64,000 bases of DNA, taken from assembly GCA_027924645.1 (NCBI GenBank), contig BSBN01000829.1, forward strand, positions 5,704,001-5,768,000. Reading direction: 5' to 3'. The translations under genes were made by a program, and so were the position numbers. Each line of letters begins with the position of its first letter. The stretch's first letter is position 1. Below, in pieces: positions 11,835 to 23,733 of this stretch. The stretch comes from Cunninghamia lanceolata. Taxonomy: Eukaryota > Streptophyta > Pinopsida > Cupressales > Cupressaceae. The notes beneath the pieces are model-generated. The model did no database searches and was not told the origin of the DNA. It saw only the letters and a list, made by a program, of their open reading frames with translations.

Positions 11835-13136
11835 TAGAATGCAGAAGTAGCCAGACAAATTGAGGAATTGTTGGACATAGATCTGATTGGTAAAAGTTTA
11901 AGTCCATGTGCAGTACCATCTATACTAGCACCAAAGAAAGAAGGCACTTAGAGGCTTTGCATAGATTCCAGAGCTATTAATAAGATCACAATCGGGTATA
12001 GGTTTCCAATCCATAGGATAGAGGATTTACTTGACTGTTTGGGAGGTGCTAAGTATTTTACAAAAATAGATTTGAAGAGTGGGTATCATTAGATCAAGAT
12101 TAGTCCAGGAGATGAATGGAAAACAACATTCAAAACCAATGAAGGGTTGTATGAGTGGAAAGTTATGCCTTTTGGTTTGTCTAATGCACCTAGTACTTTT
12201 ATGAGGTTGATGAATGAGGTTTTGAGAGAATTCATGGGTAAGTTTGTCATAGTATATCTAGATGACATTCTGATTTTCAGCAACACAAAGGAAGGACATC
12301 TCAGACATATAGATTCAGTTCTCAAGAGGTTACATGAAGAGCAGCTGATGATAAATTTAGACAAGTGTTTGTTCATGCAAGAGGAGATCACATATTTGGG
12401 TTTTGTTATTTCACAAGGAAAGCTGCAAATGGATAAGGAGAAGGTAAGTGCCATATTGTCTTGGCCAACTCTAAGGACTATGAATGATGTCAGAAGTTTC
12501 CATGGGTTAGCAACCTTCTACAAAAAGTTTATAAGAGGGTTTAGTCATATTTGTGCACCCATGCTTGATGCTATAAAAGGAGGATAGAAGTGCAGATTTG
12601 TTTGGACTAAGAAAGCAGATGTTTCTTTTGAAACATTGAAGAAGAAGGTGGCATAGCAACCAATCCTTGCACTTCTAGACTTTAACAAAATCTTTCAGGT
12701 GGAATGTGATGCCAGTCACATGGCCATTGGAGTAGTACTCAGCCAAGAAGGTAGACCAATTGCATTTTTCAGTGAGAAGCTCAATGATGCTAAAAAGAGG
12801 TATTCATCATATGATTTGGAAATGTATGCTTTAGTCCAGTCACTCAAGAAATGGAGCCATTACTTGATGCCAAAAGAGTTCATAGTATTCACAGATAACC
12901 AGGCTCTGAGTTTCATAAACAGCCAGGAAAAGCTGAACCACAGACACATGAAATGGGTAGAAACCTTACAATCTTTTACTTTTACATTGAAGCATAAGAA
13001 CAGAGTCAAGAATAAGGTAGCAGATGCCTTGAGTAGGAGAGCTCTAACAGTCAACCAGATTCAGTTGGAGAGTGTTGGCATTGATTCATTAAAGACCATG
13101 TACGATGCTGATGAAGATTCTGGAGAGATATATTAG
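11835..13136 (+). pseudogene. E2 reverse transcriptase and RNase H
   Basis: Reverse transcriptase blocks appear in order: [38 protein letters not shown] and the catalytic [10 protein letters not shown] near 12253-12282. RNase H follows with VECDASHMAIGVVLS, FFSEKL, the DLEMYALV helix, FTDNQALSF and KVADALSRR. All catalytic acidic residues I can place are present. Stops at 11835, 11949, 12090, 12585, 12654 and 13134 are all TAG. Most sit where relatives carry Gln, and the one at 11949 where they carry Trp. The frame is otherwise continuous. Confidence 0.9.
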
Positions 13137-14591
13137 GTATGCACTTCTTTTGGAGATAAATATCATGCTGAATTCTTTGAATTTTTGATCCAGGATGGAT
13201 TGTTGTTCAAAGGTGGACAGTTGTGTATTCCAAGGTGTTCTATGAGATTGAACATCATTAAAGAGAAACATTATGGAGCTATGGCAGGTCATTTTGGTTT
13301 GGATAAGACTCTTGATCTTGTTTGAAGACATTATTTTTGGCCTAAGTTACAATCAGATGTCAGAAAGTTTGTAGAGACATGTGTGATATGTCAGAAAGCA
13401 AAAGGTGGATCAACTAATGTAGGTTTATATCAGCCTTTACCCATTCCTTCCAGACCATGGGAAAGCATAAGTATGGATTTTGTCTTGGCTTTACAAAGGA
13501 CAAAGAAAGGGTTTGACAGTGTTTTTGTTGTAGTGGACAAATTTAGCAAAATGGCACATTTCTTTCCATGCAAAACCACTGCTGATGCTTCATACATTAC
13601 AGATTTGTTTTTCAAAGAAATTGTTAGAATACATGGATTGCCATTGAGCATAGTGTCAGATAGGGATGTGAAGTTTATTGGTCACTTCTGGGGAACTCTT
13701 TGGAAGAAACTTGGAACAAATTTGTCTTTTTCATCTACATATCATCCTCAAATGGATGGATAGACTGAAGTAGTTAATCATTACTTAGGGAATTTGCTCA
13801 GATGTTTGACAAAATAGCATTGAGAAAAGTGGGATAATATTCTATCTCAGGCTAAATTTTCCTATAATGATACTGTCAATATGAGTATAGGGAAATCATC
13901 TTTTCAGATAGTGTATGGTATGCATCCAAGAGGAATTTTGGAATTGAGAGATCTACCTACAGAAGACCCTGTTACTGCAGAAGGAGAAGCTTTTGCAGAA
14001 GCTATAAAAGAGGTTCATGATCAAGTAAAGACCCAACTACAGCAAACCACCTTGAAGTATAAAGAATATGCTGATAAAAAGAAGGATGTATAGTTTGATG
14101 TTGGAGATTTGGTATGGGTTCATTTGAAGAAGGAAAGACTTCCTAAGGGTAAATATACTAAACTCATGCAGAGGAAGATTGGACCATGTCAGATTTTGAG
14201 CAAGCATGGATAGACTGCTTATGAGATACAACTCCCTCCAGATCTTGGTTTATCACCTATATTCAATGTATGTGATTTAACTCCCTACAAGCATAATCTA
14301 GATGACAAACAGAAACTCCTACAAGATACATCAGCTAATGACATCCCAAAGCATGATCCCCCACAGTTGCAGAAGGTTTTGGACACACGAGTGATCAAGA
14401 AGACCCAGAACAAACAATATTTGGAGTATTTAGTGTCTTGGGAGGGAAAACCTAATTCAGAAGCAGTGTGGATGACTGAAGAGTAGATCCAGAAACATGG
14501 TGCAAATCTACATACTCTCATCTCAAGTGGACTTGAGATTTTTTCTTCTGGGGAGTATGGTGTAGGAGCACCCCTACAAAACAAGACATAA
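13137..14591 (+). pseudogene. E2 integrase with C-terminal chromodomain
   Basis: The zinc-binding H-H-C-C part is near 13269-13400 (KHYGAMAGHFGLDKTL, ETCVICQKAKGG). The catalytic core has the first Asp in SMDFVLALQ, the second in IVSDRDVKFIG and the Glu in the segment just after 13761. A chromodomain lies at about 14380-14485 (VLDTRVIKKT, EYLVSWEGKPNSEAVWM). Chromodomains of this group bind histone marks and steer insertion. Stops: TGA at 13323 and 13821; TAG at 13761, 13815, 14091, 14211 and 14484. The frame ends at a TAA at 14589-14591, inside the 3' LTR. Confidence 0.9.
14550..14557 (+). other. E2 polypurine tract
   Basis: GGGGAGTA directly precedes the 3' LTR, a short purine run at the place where plus-strand priming is expected. 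Confidence 0.6.
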
Positions 14592-16176
14592 GTCTATTTT
14601 TAGCATGTCAGGACATAAGTCTATTTTTAGTATGTTTGACTTCATGATGTAATAAGGTCCATTGGACCAATGCGTATGTATTAGATAAACCTAGGAGAAT
14701 GTGCAGGTAGTTAGGAGTTTGGTATGCCAGTTGTCTTAGCTGTCTCCTCCCAGCCACTTGGAAGCTCCCAGCCGCTGGGAATCGAGTTGGTAGTACTTGC
14801 AAAGGATTACTATTTATGCCCTATATCAGTTCATTTTAGATAGAGTAGATACAGAGGAGACTAGAAAGTGGAGAATTGATAGTTTGTTGAGGTTTTAGCA
14901 TTGCAAAATCAGAGACATTTGTGATACAGTGAGACTGTGGAACTTGTATGCATCTTTGTTATTGAAAATAAGAGGATCCCATTGATTTCATTTGTCTGGT
15001 TCACAAAATATCTGTATATTGATTCTTTTTTGGTTACAGGTGAATGGATTCATTCAACCCTTCCACTGGTTGATTCTCTGAATTGGTGGAAAGGACATGT
15101 ACATTAGTTTAGTTTGCATCTTTATTTTTCTATTTATGCATTTCATGTTTGTGGGATTAGTTTGTAGCATGCTGTGAATTATCCTAGCATCCTCATGTGC
15201 TAGGGTTAGGAGGATAAATTTCTAAGTGTGAATCACTAAGATGATGATTCGACCTGATTGTCATGTTTTCTTTGTGAAGTTGTGAAGCTCTAGGAATTTT
15301 ATGCATTTGACAGATATACATCATCTACATGCGACACTACAGACTATGTAAATCACACCTAGATCTGTGCACATATCGCTATTCAGATCAGGTCTTGAAA
15401 CTTAGGGAAAATGCATGTTTTGGGTGCATCAGGATGATATAGGTGGGATGTATATTTCCTGTGTATATCATCATTAGGATCATCATTTTGTGTGTATCCA
15501 TCATCCGCATATCGCTGTTGTATGCTGAAGCATGCATGCAGGTGAAGGTACAAGTAAATAGGTCAACGGTGAGTCAAAGTCACCTTTGCTAAAGAAAGGA
15601 GGAGGATCATCTTTTGTTTGAGTATTAGGTAGCCAAGGATCACATAGATCATCATTAGGATATTAGGATATAACCCAACAATTCATATCATGCTGCAGAG
15701 TATGTAAGTGAGTCTTACATCTGGGTGACATTGACATCAGGTGCATGTGACGTCATCGTCATCAGGACATTTGCAAATATCACCCGATAAAAGGTTTATC
15801 CTACCGACGACAAGTATTTGGCATAGGTGCAGGATATTGGGTTGATCGGTGCGAAGTGTCCATCGATGGAAGGAATATTTGGTGGAACATTCGTCGTGTG
15901 TATAAAGTTGAGTATCATCATCAGGATGTGTCAATGTAACTCGATAAATTGCATCCTGATGCTGGTTGTGTAAGTTGGTCAAATATCATGATGCTACAGA
16001 TAGAGTTAGGCGAAAGGTTGAAGGTTTGTCTGCAGGAGGATATCGGTTGGCAGAGAAAATATGATGATGCTGACAGGTTTTAGACATACATGCTATATGT
16101 CAGGATTTTAGTTGTTTAGTGGGTTTAATGGGTTTTTCATCCTATTTATAAGATTTTGCTGTGTGACTCTGCATCA
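14558..16176 (+). repeat. E2 3' LTR
   Basis: Same length (1,619 bp) as the 5' LTR. Starts TGGTGTAGGAGC and ends CTCTGCATCA. The first 34 bases also code the end of the polyprotein frame. Confidence 0.92.
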
Positions 16177-16181
16177 TCAAC

Positions 16182-16867
16182 CTAAGCAAAATAAACCTTG
16201 GAGACAATTTACACCCTTAGGGGAACCACTCAAAGATATCCTTGATAGATGTCTCAAAGATGGTTTAATACCTCTCCCACCTGTTAAGCCCCACCAAGAA
16301 AATCAACTCAAAGCCATGTGGTATAATGAAAATGACTATTGTGACTACCACCACGTTGTGGGTCATAAGACATCCGATTGCATGAAATTAAAACATTGTA
16401 TACAAGATCTCATAGACCAAAATAAAGTTCAACTCGAGCAAGCCCCACAACCATCACCCAACACCAACCTAGGAGCTTACAAGGATCCTTTTCCCAACCA
16501 TAACAAAGTAAAATTCTTCTTCTCTAATCAAGCCTACAACATCACTCCACCTCCTGCTTCTTATGATTCTATCCTAGGTTGAATAGAAGCATCATCCAAC
16601 TATATCAACACAATCACCATTCGGGCTCAACCACCTGATTGTGTCATCACTACCCATCGAGGTTGTGTGTCCATCCATGCAACCCCTATCACCAACAAAA
16701 AAATTGCATCCACATCAAATCCTCTACCAAATCATTCATCCATTCACCCATCATCAACCAATAAATACAACCTCCTAGAACATTAAGGAAAGACCCCTAC
16801 ATAGATCTCCATCCTTGAGTTACTCCATACATTACCTCTCCATAAAGAAGTTCTTGACAAATCTCTA
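16182..16867 (+). pseudogene. E1 gag, C-terminal part with zinc knuckle
   Basis: Continuation of E1 gag after E2. The join reads KPWRQFTPLGEPL, like QKFTPLGES in E3. The zinc knuckle at 16340-16381 reads CDYHHVVGHKTSDC, a C-x2-H-x4-H-x4-C pattern rather than the usual C-x2-C-x4-H-x4-C; E3 has the same pattern. Stops occur near 16580, 16783 and 16801. The end leads into the segment ISILELLHTLPLH, the typical lead into Tat protease. Confidence 0.82.
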
Positions 16868-17388
16868 ATGGAAACCCAAGTTCCCACCAACTTGAATGTG
16901 AATCAATTCCAAGCCATGGTGGTCCATATCTCCTCACTTCATCTTCTCACTTTCTTAGAAAAAGATCTCCCTGCCTCCAACAACCTTTATAATGATGTCT
17001 TGCATATTGAAGTTTGCATCCACAAGCATATCATCAAAAGAGTCTTAATAGATGGTGGCTCCAGCCTAAACCTATGCACTCTAAAATTGTTAAAACATTT
17101 GGGATACTCTGATGTGGTTGTAGACACTAGTGAATGTATAACCATGATGACACCAAAAGACTATCTAAGGGTACTATCAAACTACCCATCCAAGTAGGGC
17201 AAAAGATATTGGAAACAAAATGTTAGGTTCTTGATCTCAACCTCCCCTACAACATTCTTCTTGGCCAACCATGAATCCATGCCATGTAAGCCGTCCCCTC
17301 CACATTCCATCAATCTCTAAAGTTCCCTCATACTAGCACGGAAGTAACTATCTATGCTAATCCCCACCCCTTTCAATACTGTAGTTTC
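16868..17388 (+). pseudogene. E1 protease
   Basis: Retropepsin active-site region VLIDGGSSLNLCTLKLL at about 17040-17090, with D-G-G in place of D-S-G, which is common in Tat elements. The second half is shifted by one base near 17150-17190. It shows the family block NILLGQP followed by IHAM and VPSTFHQSLKFPH with stops between, near 17270-17330. E3 has the matching block NILLGRP with IHAMQAVPSTYHQ. Non-functional because of the shift and stops. Confidence 0.8.
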
Positions 17389-18349
17389 TTGGAAGGACAC
17401 TACCATACTTTATGTCCATACAACAAGGCTATCATGAAAACCACCTTCAAAACTGACCCTACAACATCCACCTCACATGTTGAGCCCGCCAACATTGCTA
17501 CCACCTCATCCCTAGTAACTCCGCCACCTGAGGTCAAAATCAAGATAAGCGACATGGGATGTGGGGAATATGACTTGCACGGTACCTTTTGTGTAAGGAC
17601 ATTACCAAATCCTAAGACGTTCGATGCCTCAAAGGAGGGAGAAGTCTCCACGGTAGTTATCAAATGCAGGCCATCCCCGACCTTTGAAAAGAGACATCTT
17701 CTTGATCAAGACATGCTTGAAGATGTATCATCATGGCTGTACAAAGATGAAGAGACAGAGCAAGAAGCCCCTACCATACCAGTTGCAATCTTTGGAAAAG
17801 GGTTAGAAATTGTCAAAAACATGGGCTATACAAGACAAGGTAGTATTGGCCTTTAAGAACAAGGGATCATAGACCCAATTCAAGCAACAAGGAATCCCTA
17901 CACTCAAGGACTAGGTTATGGAAAACAACAGCGAATCATCACTAGTGGTGAGTGTATCTTAACCGAGGTCGCTACAGTTTCCCCTGAAATCGATAACACC
18001 AATGAAGTAGACCATCAAGACTCCTTTAGTAACTTCGCTAAATTTTTTGAATCCTCCATATGCACCTTCTACACTATAACCACCCTAGCATCCTTATCTA
18101 ACGACTTACCCCTTGTATGCCAGGACCTTATAGATTGGGACCAATAAGGACCTCCTGTCTTTGATATAGTATAGAATGATGAAGCCATAGTAGAAATGAT
18201 GGGGGTCAGAGATCACTTCCCCCTAGGAGATCACAAGGTCAGATATATCATTGAACTTAACATGTCTACCTATTTTGGTGAGACCACCCATGCTCCTAGT
18301 TGTAAAAACATAAAAATAAAGACATATAGCCCCTAGTGAAAACTAGTTT
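17389..18349 (+). pseudogene. E1 protease-RT linker with G-patch-like domain
   Basis: An acidic linker (VSSWLYKDEETEQEAPTIP) is followed at about 17803-17931 by IVKNMGYTRQGSIGL, one stop, then QGIIDPIQ and GLGYGK. This is the G-patch layout: a hydrophobic-MG(W/Y) start, GxGL-like centre, QGI-PI, and GLGY end. E3 carries the same block at 34600-34735. G-patch domains bind nucleic acid and are known after the protease of betaretroviruses. Downstream, 17935-18349 is a poorly conserved acidic spacer with several stops. Confidence 0.62.
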
Positions 18350-20530
18350 GTGGCACTTTCAGGTGAACAAAAAGTAAAAATAAAGGACATATCTTTTGGT
18401 GAAAATCTCCACGAGGTGCCAAAAGATGGGAGCATGGGCCTTCCTAAAATAGAAAAAGTATATCCTGATAGATCACTGATCCTTGTGGAGCCATCACAAG
18501 AAATGAACCTTAGGATAGAGGAAGCACTTAAAATCACCTTCAGGGCAAAGTCTCTTACCACAACAGAATAGGAAAATTTCTTAGGTTTCTTCAAACAAAG
18601 AAGTTGTAACTGCGCATGGACCTATGCCGATATGCTAGGACTAGATCCTACCTTGGTTGTTCACCATCTCGCAGTGTGGCTTGATGCAAAACCTGTCAAA
18701 CAAAAGCTAAGAAAGATGAATCCTTAGATCACACTCCTTGTCAAGGAAGAACTGAAAAAGCTTCTAGATGTTGGGTTCATCTAACCCATTGACTACCTCG
18801 AGTGGGTGTCCAACATTGTGCCTGTAGTGAAAGTCACTAGGGGAATCCAATGTTGCACAAATTTTAGGGACCTCAACAAAGCATGCCCTAAAGATGACTT
18901 CCCCTTATCTAACATCAACATCATAGTGGACCTCACTACAAGACATGAGATGCTATCGCTAGTGAATAGATTTTCAGGATATAATTAGATCAAAATTGAG
19001 GAAGAAGATCAGCATAAGACTTCCTTCATCTATCCATCGGGAACATATTGTTGGGTGGTGATGCCTTTTGGCCTGAAAAATGCAAGAGCTACCTATCAAC
19101 GTGCCATGACAATCATCTTCCATGACCTTTTGTACCACATCATGGAAGATTGTGTGGATGACATGTTGGGAAAATCTAAGACAAGAGAAGAACACTTAGA
19201 TGTGCTGGCAAATATCTTTGACAAACTAGAGAAATACAATGTGCATCTAAACCCGAAGAAATGTGTTTTTGGGGTCACTTCAGGAAAACTTTTGGGATAC
19301 ATAGTCTCAAGAAGAGGAATTGAGGTAGACATTGCTAAAGTCAAAGCCATCACAGAGATGCCTCCTCTGAAGATGCTAAAACAACTATGAAGTCTACAAG
19401 GGAAGCTCCAGTCTATCTGCCAGTTTATTGCTTAGCTTACCGATAAATGTTAGCCATTTCAGGACTTGCTTAGAAAAAATACAACTTTTGTCTGGGACAA
19501 TCAGTCTCAGTTTGCCTTCAACCAATTAAAAGAGTACTTGGCTAATCCTAATGTTCTCATTCCACCAAAGCAAGGAGAACCCCTCCTCTTGTATATCTTG
19601 GTAACTGAAACAACTATAGGGGCCTTGTTGGCACATCACGATGAACAAGGAAAGGAAAGAGCTATATACTACATCAGCCACACCTTAGTGTTCTATGAGC
19701 TAAACTACACACCCATTGAGTAAGCATGCTTAGCCATGGTCTTTACTTCACAAAAGTTAAGGCGCTACACACTCACTCATAAAACTAAGCTCATTGCCAA
19801 GATTGATCCACTGAAATATCTACTAAATAGAGCCGCCCTCATTGGAAGAATGGCCAAATGAGTAATGATCTTAAGGGAGTTTGACATTGAGTACATTGAA
19901 AGAAAAGCTATCAAAGGACAAGTCATTGCTGATCAATTAGCTGAGGCACCCATTCCCATAGAACATCCTACATTCGCAGAGTTTCTTGATGAAGTCATAT
20001 TGATAGTAGCACCAGCAACAACACCATGGAAAATGTACTTTGATGGGTTGTATACACACCAAGGCTCAAGGGCAGGTGTGTTGTTTGTTACCCCTCAAGA
20101 TGACACCATCCCTAAGTCATTCAAAATTGCATTTCCATGAACCAACAATGTGGCAGAGTACAACTTGCTCTCATCATAGGGCTATGCATGGCAATCAAGT
20201 GGAAAATCAAGAAGTTGATAGTATATGATGACTCACAACTAGTCATCTGACAAGTGAATAATGAGTATAAAACTAAGCATGATAAACTCCTGCATTACAA
20301 AAAGATGGTGGATGACTTCAAAGATTATTTTGATGATATTCACTTTGAACAAATCCCGAGGCTAAACAACAAAACTGCAAATGCCATGGAAACAATAGGA
20401 TCTTTGGTTGACATGAAGAAGGATAGTAAAAAGTGTGAGTTCCTAATAGAAGAGCTCCCTATAACAGCCTATGATGTTCCCCAATCAAAACTAGTGTACA
20501 AAATTGTTGGTCCCTTATCCCCTTGATATC
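18350..20530 (+). pseudogene. E1 reverse transcriptase, RNase H and second RNase H
   Basis: Reverse transcriptase: KQKLRKMNP, NFRDLNKACPKDDFPLSNI, MPFGLKNARATYQRAM, and the catalytic CVDDML near 19153-19170, where the family Tyr is replaced by Cys. RNase H: FVWDNQSQFAFNQLKEYL, ERAIYYISHTL, then KYLLNRAALIGRMAK. A second RNase H of archaeal type begins at about 20025 (WKMYFDGLYTHQGSRAGVLF) and continues with VAEYN, VYDDSQLVI and FEQIPRLNNKTANAMETI. Having both in tandem marks the Tat lineage. Stops are at about 18724, 18781, 18986, 19388, 19433, 19450, 19721, 19859 and 20138, and a one-base shift lies near 20150-20170. Confidence 0.88.
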
Positions 20531-21774
20531 AAGAAATATACATGTACCTCCATGATAACATTATTCCCCCCAACCTTTCCACTTCACAGTGAAAAAGCTT
20601 CATTCGCTAAGCCTCCCGCTTCACCCTCGTAGGAGACACCCTATATAAAAGGAGTCTTGATGGTACACTTCTGCAATGTTTAGACTCTAGGGAAGCTAAA
20701 GTGGCATTACAGAAGGTACACAAAGGAATTTGTGGGGCACACTCGAGTGGACCTACCTTAGCTAAAAAGATCTTGAGAACAGGGTACTATTGGCCAACCA
20801 TGGAGAGAGATGCCTACCAGTTTGTAAAAAGGTGCCTATCGTGTCAACAACATGGGGACCTCATCCATGCACCATCATAGGAACTACAACCAATCACAAC
20901 TCTGTGGCCCTTTTCATAGTGGGGAATCGACCTCATAGGAAAGATCCACCCACCATCCTCTAATGGTAATAAATTCATCATCACTGCTATTGAATACTTC
21001 ACCAAGGGGTAGAAGCAATTCCACTCTCACCACGAGAACCCAAATATCCAAATTCATCCTTCATTACATTATATTTCATTATGGCATCCCCCACTCCATT
21101 ATCATAGATAATGGGAAACCATTCAAAAATTAGGAAGTACGCACCCTATGTGAAAAATTCCAAATCCAACATCATTTTTCCACTCCATACTATCCCCAAG
21201 ATAATGGTCAAGATGAAGCTTCAAAGAAAACCATCCTGCGTATTCGGAAGAATATAGTTAATGAAGTTGGTCATGACTGGCACCTTCAGCTCAATCCTGC
21301 CCTATGGGCCTACCATACAAGTATTGGTACACCCACAAGAGCCACTCCATATTCCCTTGTATTTCGATCTGAAGCCATCCTACCTATTGAGGTCAAGCTC
21401 CCATCCCTAAGAGTATCTCTACAGAACATAATCACTGATGAGGAATACTGAGTTGCAAGGCTGCACGAGCTAGAACTATTGGATGAGAAACACCTAGATG
21501 CACTCAACCATCTGTAGGCCTACCAAAACTGCCTAAGAAGAAGCTACAATAAGAAAATCAAGAACCACAAATTTGAAGTAGGCAGCCTTGTACTTATGGA
21601 AAACTAGAAGAATTTGCAGGAGCACCCTAAGAAAGGAAAATTTAAACCCAATTGGTTAGGGCCCTATGTCATCATTGCTAGCTATGGATCAAGAGTCTAT
21701 CAGCTTGTAACACCTGAGGGGTAGCCTCTGGATGAGCCTTTGAATATTCTACATCTCAAAAATTTATATGCATA
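20531..21774 (+). pseudogene. E1 integrase
   Basis: Zinc-binding H-H-C-C segment: VHKGICGAHSSGPTLAKKIL, GYYWPTMERDAYQFVKRCL and SCQQH, near 20710-20860. The catalytic core starts with WGIDLIGKIHPPSSN. The second Asp and the Glu fall in sequence after one or more frame shifts near 21010, where the same blocks as E3 are readable in other frames (DNGKPFKN; TPYYPQDNGQ). The C-terminal part near 21600-21774 ends in a segment like ILHLKNLYA. Heavily degraded. Confidence 0.78.
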
Positions 21775-22099
21775 ACCCATCAAGTATCCCAAGCAAAAAT
21801 AGAAAAAAATCCAAAAATAGAAAAAAAATCAAAAAGGCAAAAAATCAAGAAAAACCTGAGTGCAATAAAGACATTCAATGGTGAAAATCACTTCGGTGAT
21901 GCCTTGGATTGGTACCATGGTGAAAACCTATTTCAGGCACCATGTGTAGTGGCCAGTTCTACCATCTAATATGTCCTCTTTCCGTCACAACACTCCATAA
22001 CAAAAAACACCTTCCATGGATTAGAATTTGAAAACATCAATCACCCATCCCGCATCGTCCCACCCAAGGCTAATCCGTGGTACAAAGATCCATGTAAGC
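21775..22099 (+). other. E1 post-pol conserved block
   Basis: Immediately after pol comes an A-rich run, then GGTGAAAATCAC, GCCTTGGATTGGTACCATGG and TGAAAACCT near 21880-21930. E3 has the same order at 45738-45870, with GGCACC-TTGGATA-GGTGCC as a clear hairpin. The shared position and sequence suggest a conserved non-coding RNA feature of these elements. Confidence 0.55.
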
Positions 22100-22450
22100 T
22101 TCTTTCTGTATAGCTAAAATAAAAAAATCCAAAAACATCAGAAAATCAAAAAACCCAAAAACATCAGAAAATAAAAAAAACCCCAAAACATTAGAAAATT
22201 AAAAAAAACCCCAAAACATTAGAAAATAAAAAAATCCAAAAACATCAAAAAATCAAAAAATCCAAAAACAATAGAAAATCAAAAAATCCAAAAACATTAG
22301 AAAATCAAAAAAATCCAAAAACATTAGAAAATCAAAAAATCCAAAAACATCAGAAAATCAAAAAATCCAAAAACAATAGAAAATCAAAAAATCCAAAAAC
22401 ATCAAAAAATCAAAAAAATCAAAAAACATTAGAAAATCTGAAAAATTCAA
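22100..22450 (+). repeat. A-rich tandem repeat, about 26-bp unit
   Basis: About a dozen imperfect copies of a unit close to AAAATCAAAAAATCCAAAAA followed by CATYAG. Variation is mostly in run length and at the CATCAG/CATTAG/CAATAG end. The A-rich start of the same style is seen just after pol in E3 (45664-45735), so the array may have grown from that. The long hydrophobic minus-strand frame here is an artefact of the repeat. Confidence 0.82.
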
Positions 22451-23728
22451 AAACCTTTCCATGACATCATCACAATTTCCAACATCCTCCCAAACACCCA
22501 AAATCATCATCCCTTCATCTTCAGTATCCACCCTAAACCATTCCCACATCATCAAGTCTTGCAAGAACTACATATTCATCTCACCTGCATCTTGAAATTA
22601 CCTTGATCCCATGGACATAGGCTATGTAGGCAGTCTGGGATATGAAAGAAGTATCTAGTACTTAGGTACATAAGATGCACCCATCCAACCTATTTGGATG
22701 GTCTCTTTTCACTAAGCTTGCTAGATCCAACAAATAATACACATGCTAAGCATACGCCTGAAACAAAGTACCTCATACAAAAATCATCAATTAACATACC
22801 AACTACAATCCAACACATGGCTTAACTGTCCTTTTTTCTCACCTTTCAAAAATTATCCAACAAAATCAAACCATTTGTGTCCTAGGATATATCATTCCTA
22901 CAATGGACAAGAATCTGTCATCCTATCAACACTTATCTTGGCAAGAGTACACATTGGCTTTTTGTTTCTTTTTGTTGGTCTTTTGATTCTTGGTTTTTAT
23001 CTTCTGAATTCAGGAAAGCAACTTTCTTTCAACTAGTATGATGAGGGGCAACATTGACTAGACAGGTTGCACTATTATCCTAATAGTTGTATAGGCTCAT
23101 ATGTAAGCACTGTGGAATAAATCTACACCTTACAGGAGCCTTAAGAAGTGCAATCAATTGTTTCACTTTCCTGCGTGTTTCTATATGTTGTGCTTGTGGG
23201 TAGATTTCATTACTCCAAGTATAGTATTTATATCTTGATGCCGGGGTTGGTTCTAGCATATTATTCTCCTTGTGAATCTAAGGTTCCTCATACCTTTTTT
23301 GTATTTAGGACTTATGAGTCCCCTTCCTCGGCTAGGCAAGGTTATACTACCTTGGGCATGCATGAAATCAACCTATTGTTTGTGGATCTAGTCCATGCAA
23401 TTATGGGGTATACATTCTTCACCTAGGTCATCTCATACCTTTGTGAAATGTATCTTAGATTGCTACAATAAATAAAGAAATGCTCTCAATTAATCTTATG
23501 CAACTACTATTACTAGCTCAAATAATCTTTCTATCACCCATCCAACCATACTATTTGGGCCTAGATTTTTCAACCTCCCATTTATTCCCCTCTACCCATC
23601 CTTCTAACTAAACCTCCCTTCTCATTCCAACCAACATAACACATCCCCAACCAGAAAAAATCCCCCTCAATGACGTGGTGTATCATGACCTAGCAACTCC
23701 CTCATTCCCCATCCCACTCCCTTCCCCA
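22451..23728 (+). other. E1 3' spacer
   Basis: No coding signal. It contains the block TATGTAGGCAGTCTGG near 22623 that also occurs twice in E0. Other stretches, such as GGATATATCATTCCTACAAT near 22887, resemble E0 around 475-500. It ends with ATCTA, the target duplication of the solo LTR S2. Confidence 0.55.
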
Positions 23729-23733
23729 ATCTA

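Larger units (their letters stand above)
8212..16176 (+). mobile_element. E2: Ty3/gypsy chromovirus
   Basis: A complete 7,965-bp element with two 1,619-bp LTRs. The 5' LTR is followed by an initiator-Met-like primer site and the 3' LTR is preceded by GGGGAGTA. Flanks are TCATC (8207-8211) and TCAAC (16177-16181), a 4/5 target duplication. Removing the element plus 5 bp joins E1 gag in frame. The internal region is a single frame coding gag, protease, reverse transcriptase, RNase H, integrase and chromodomain, broken only by stop codons. The equal LTR lengths and collinear frame make it one of the better preserved elements here. Confidence 0.93.

Noticed and set aside
9885..14591. TAG read as sense (recoding) in E2
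   Set aside because: Nuclear plant genes do not reassign TAG and the stops differ in number between elements; decay of CAG sites is simpler.
22100..22450. CRISPR-like array
   Set aside because: Repeats are contiguous, degenerate and A-rich without unique spacers, in a plant retroelement.
22358..22564. Minus-strand frame rich in Phe and Leu
   Set aside because: Artefact of the A-rich 26-bp tandem repeat.
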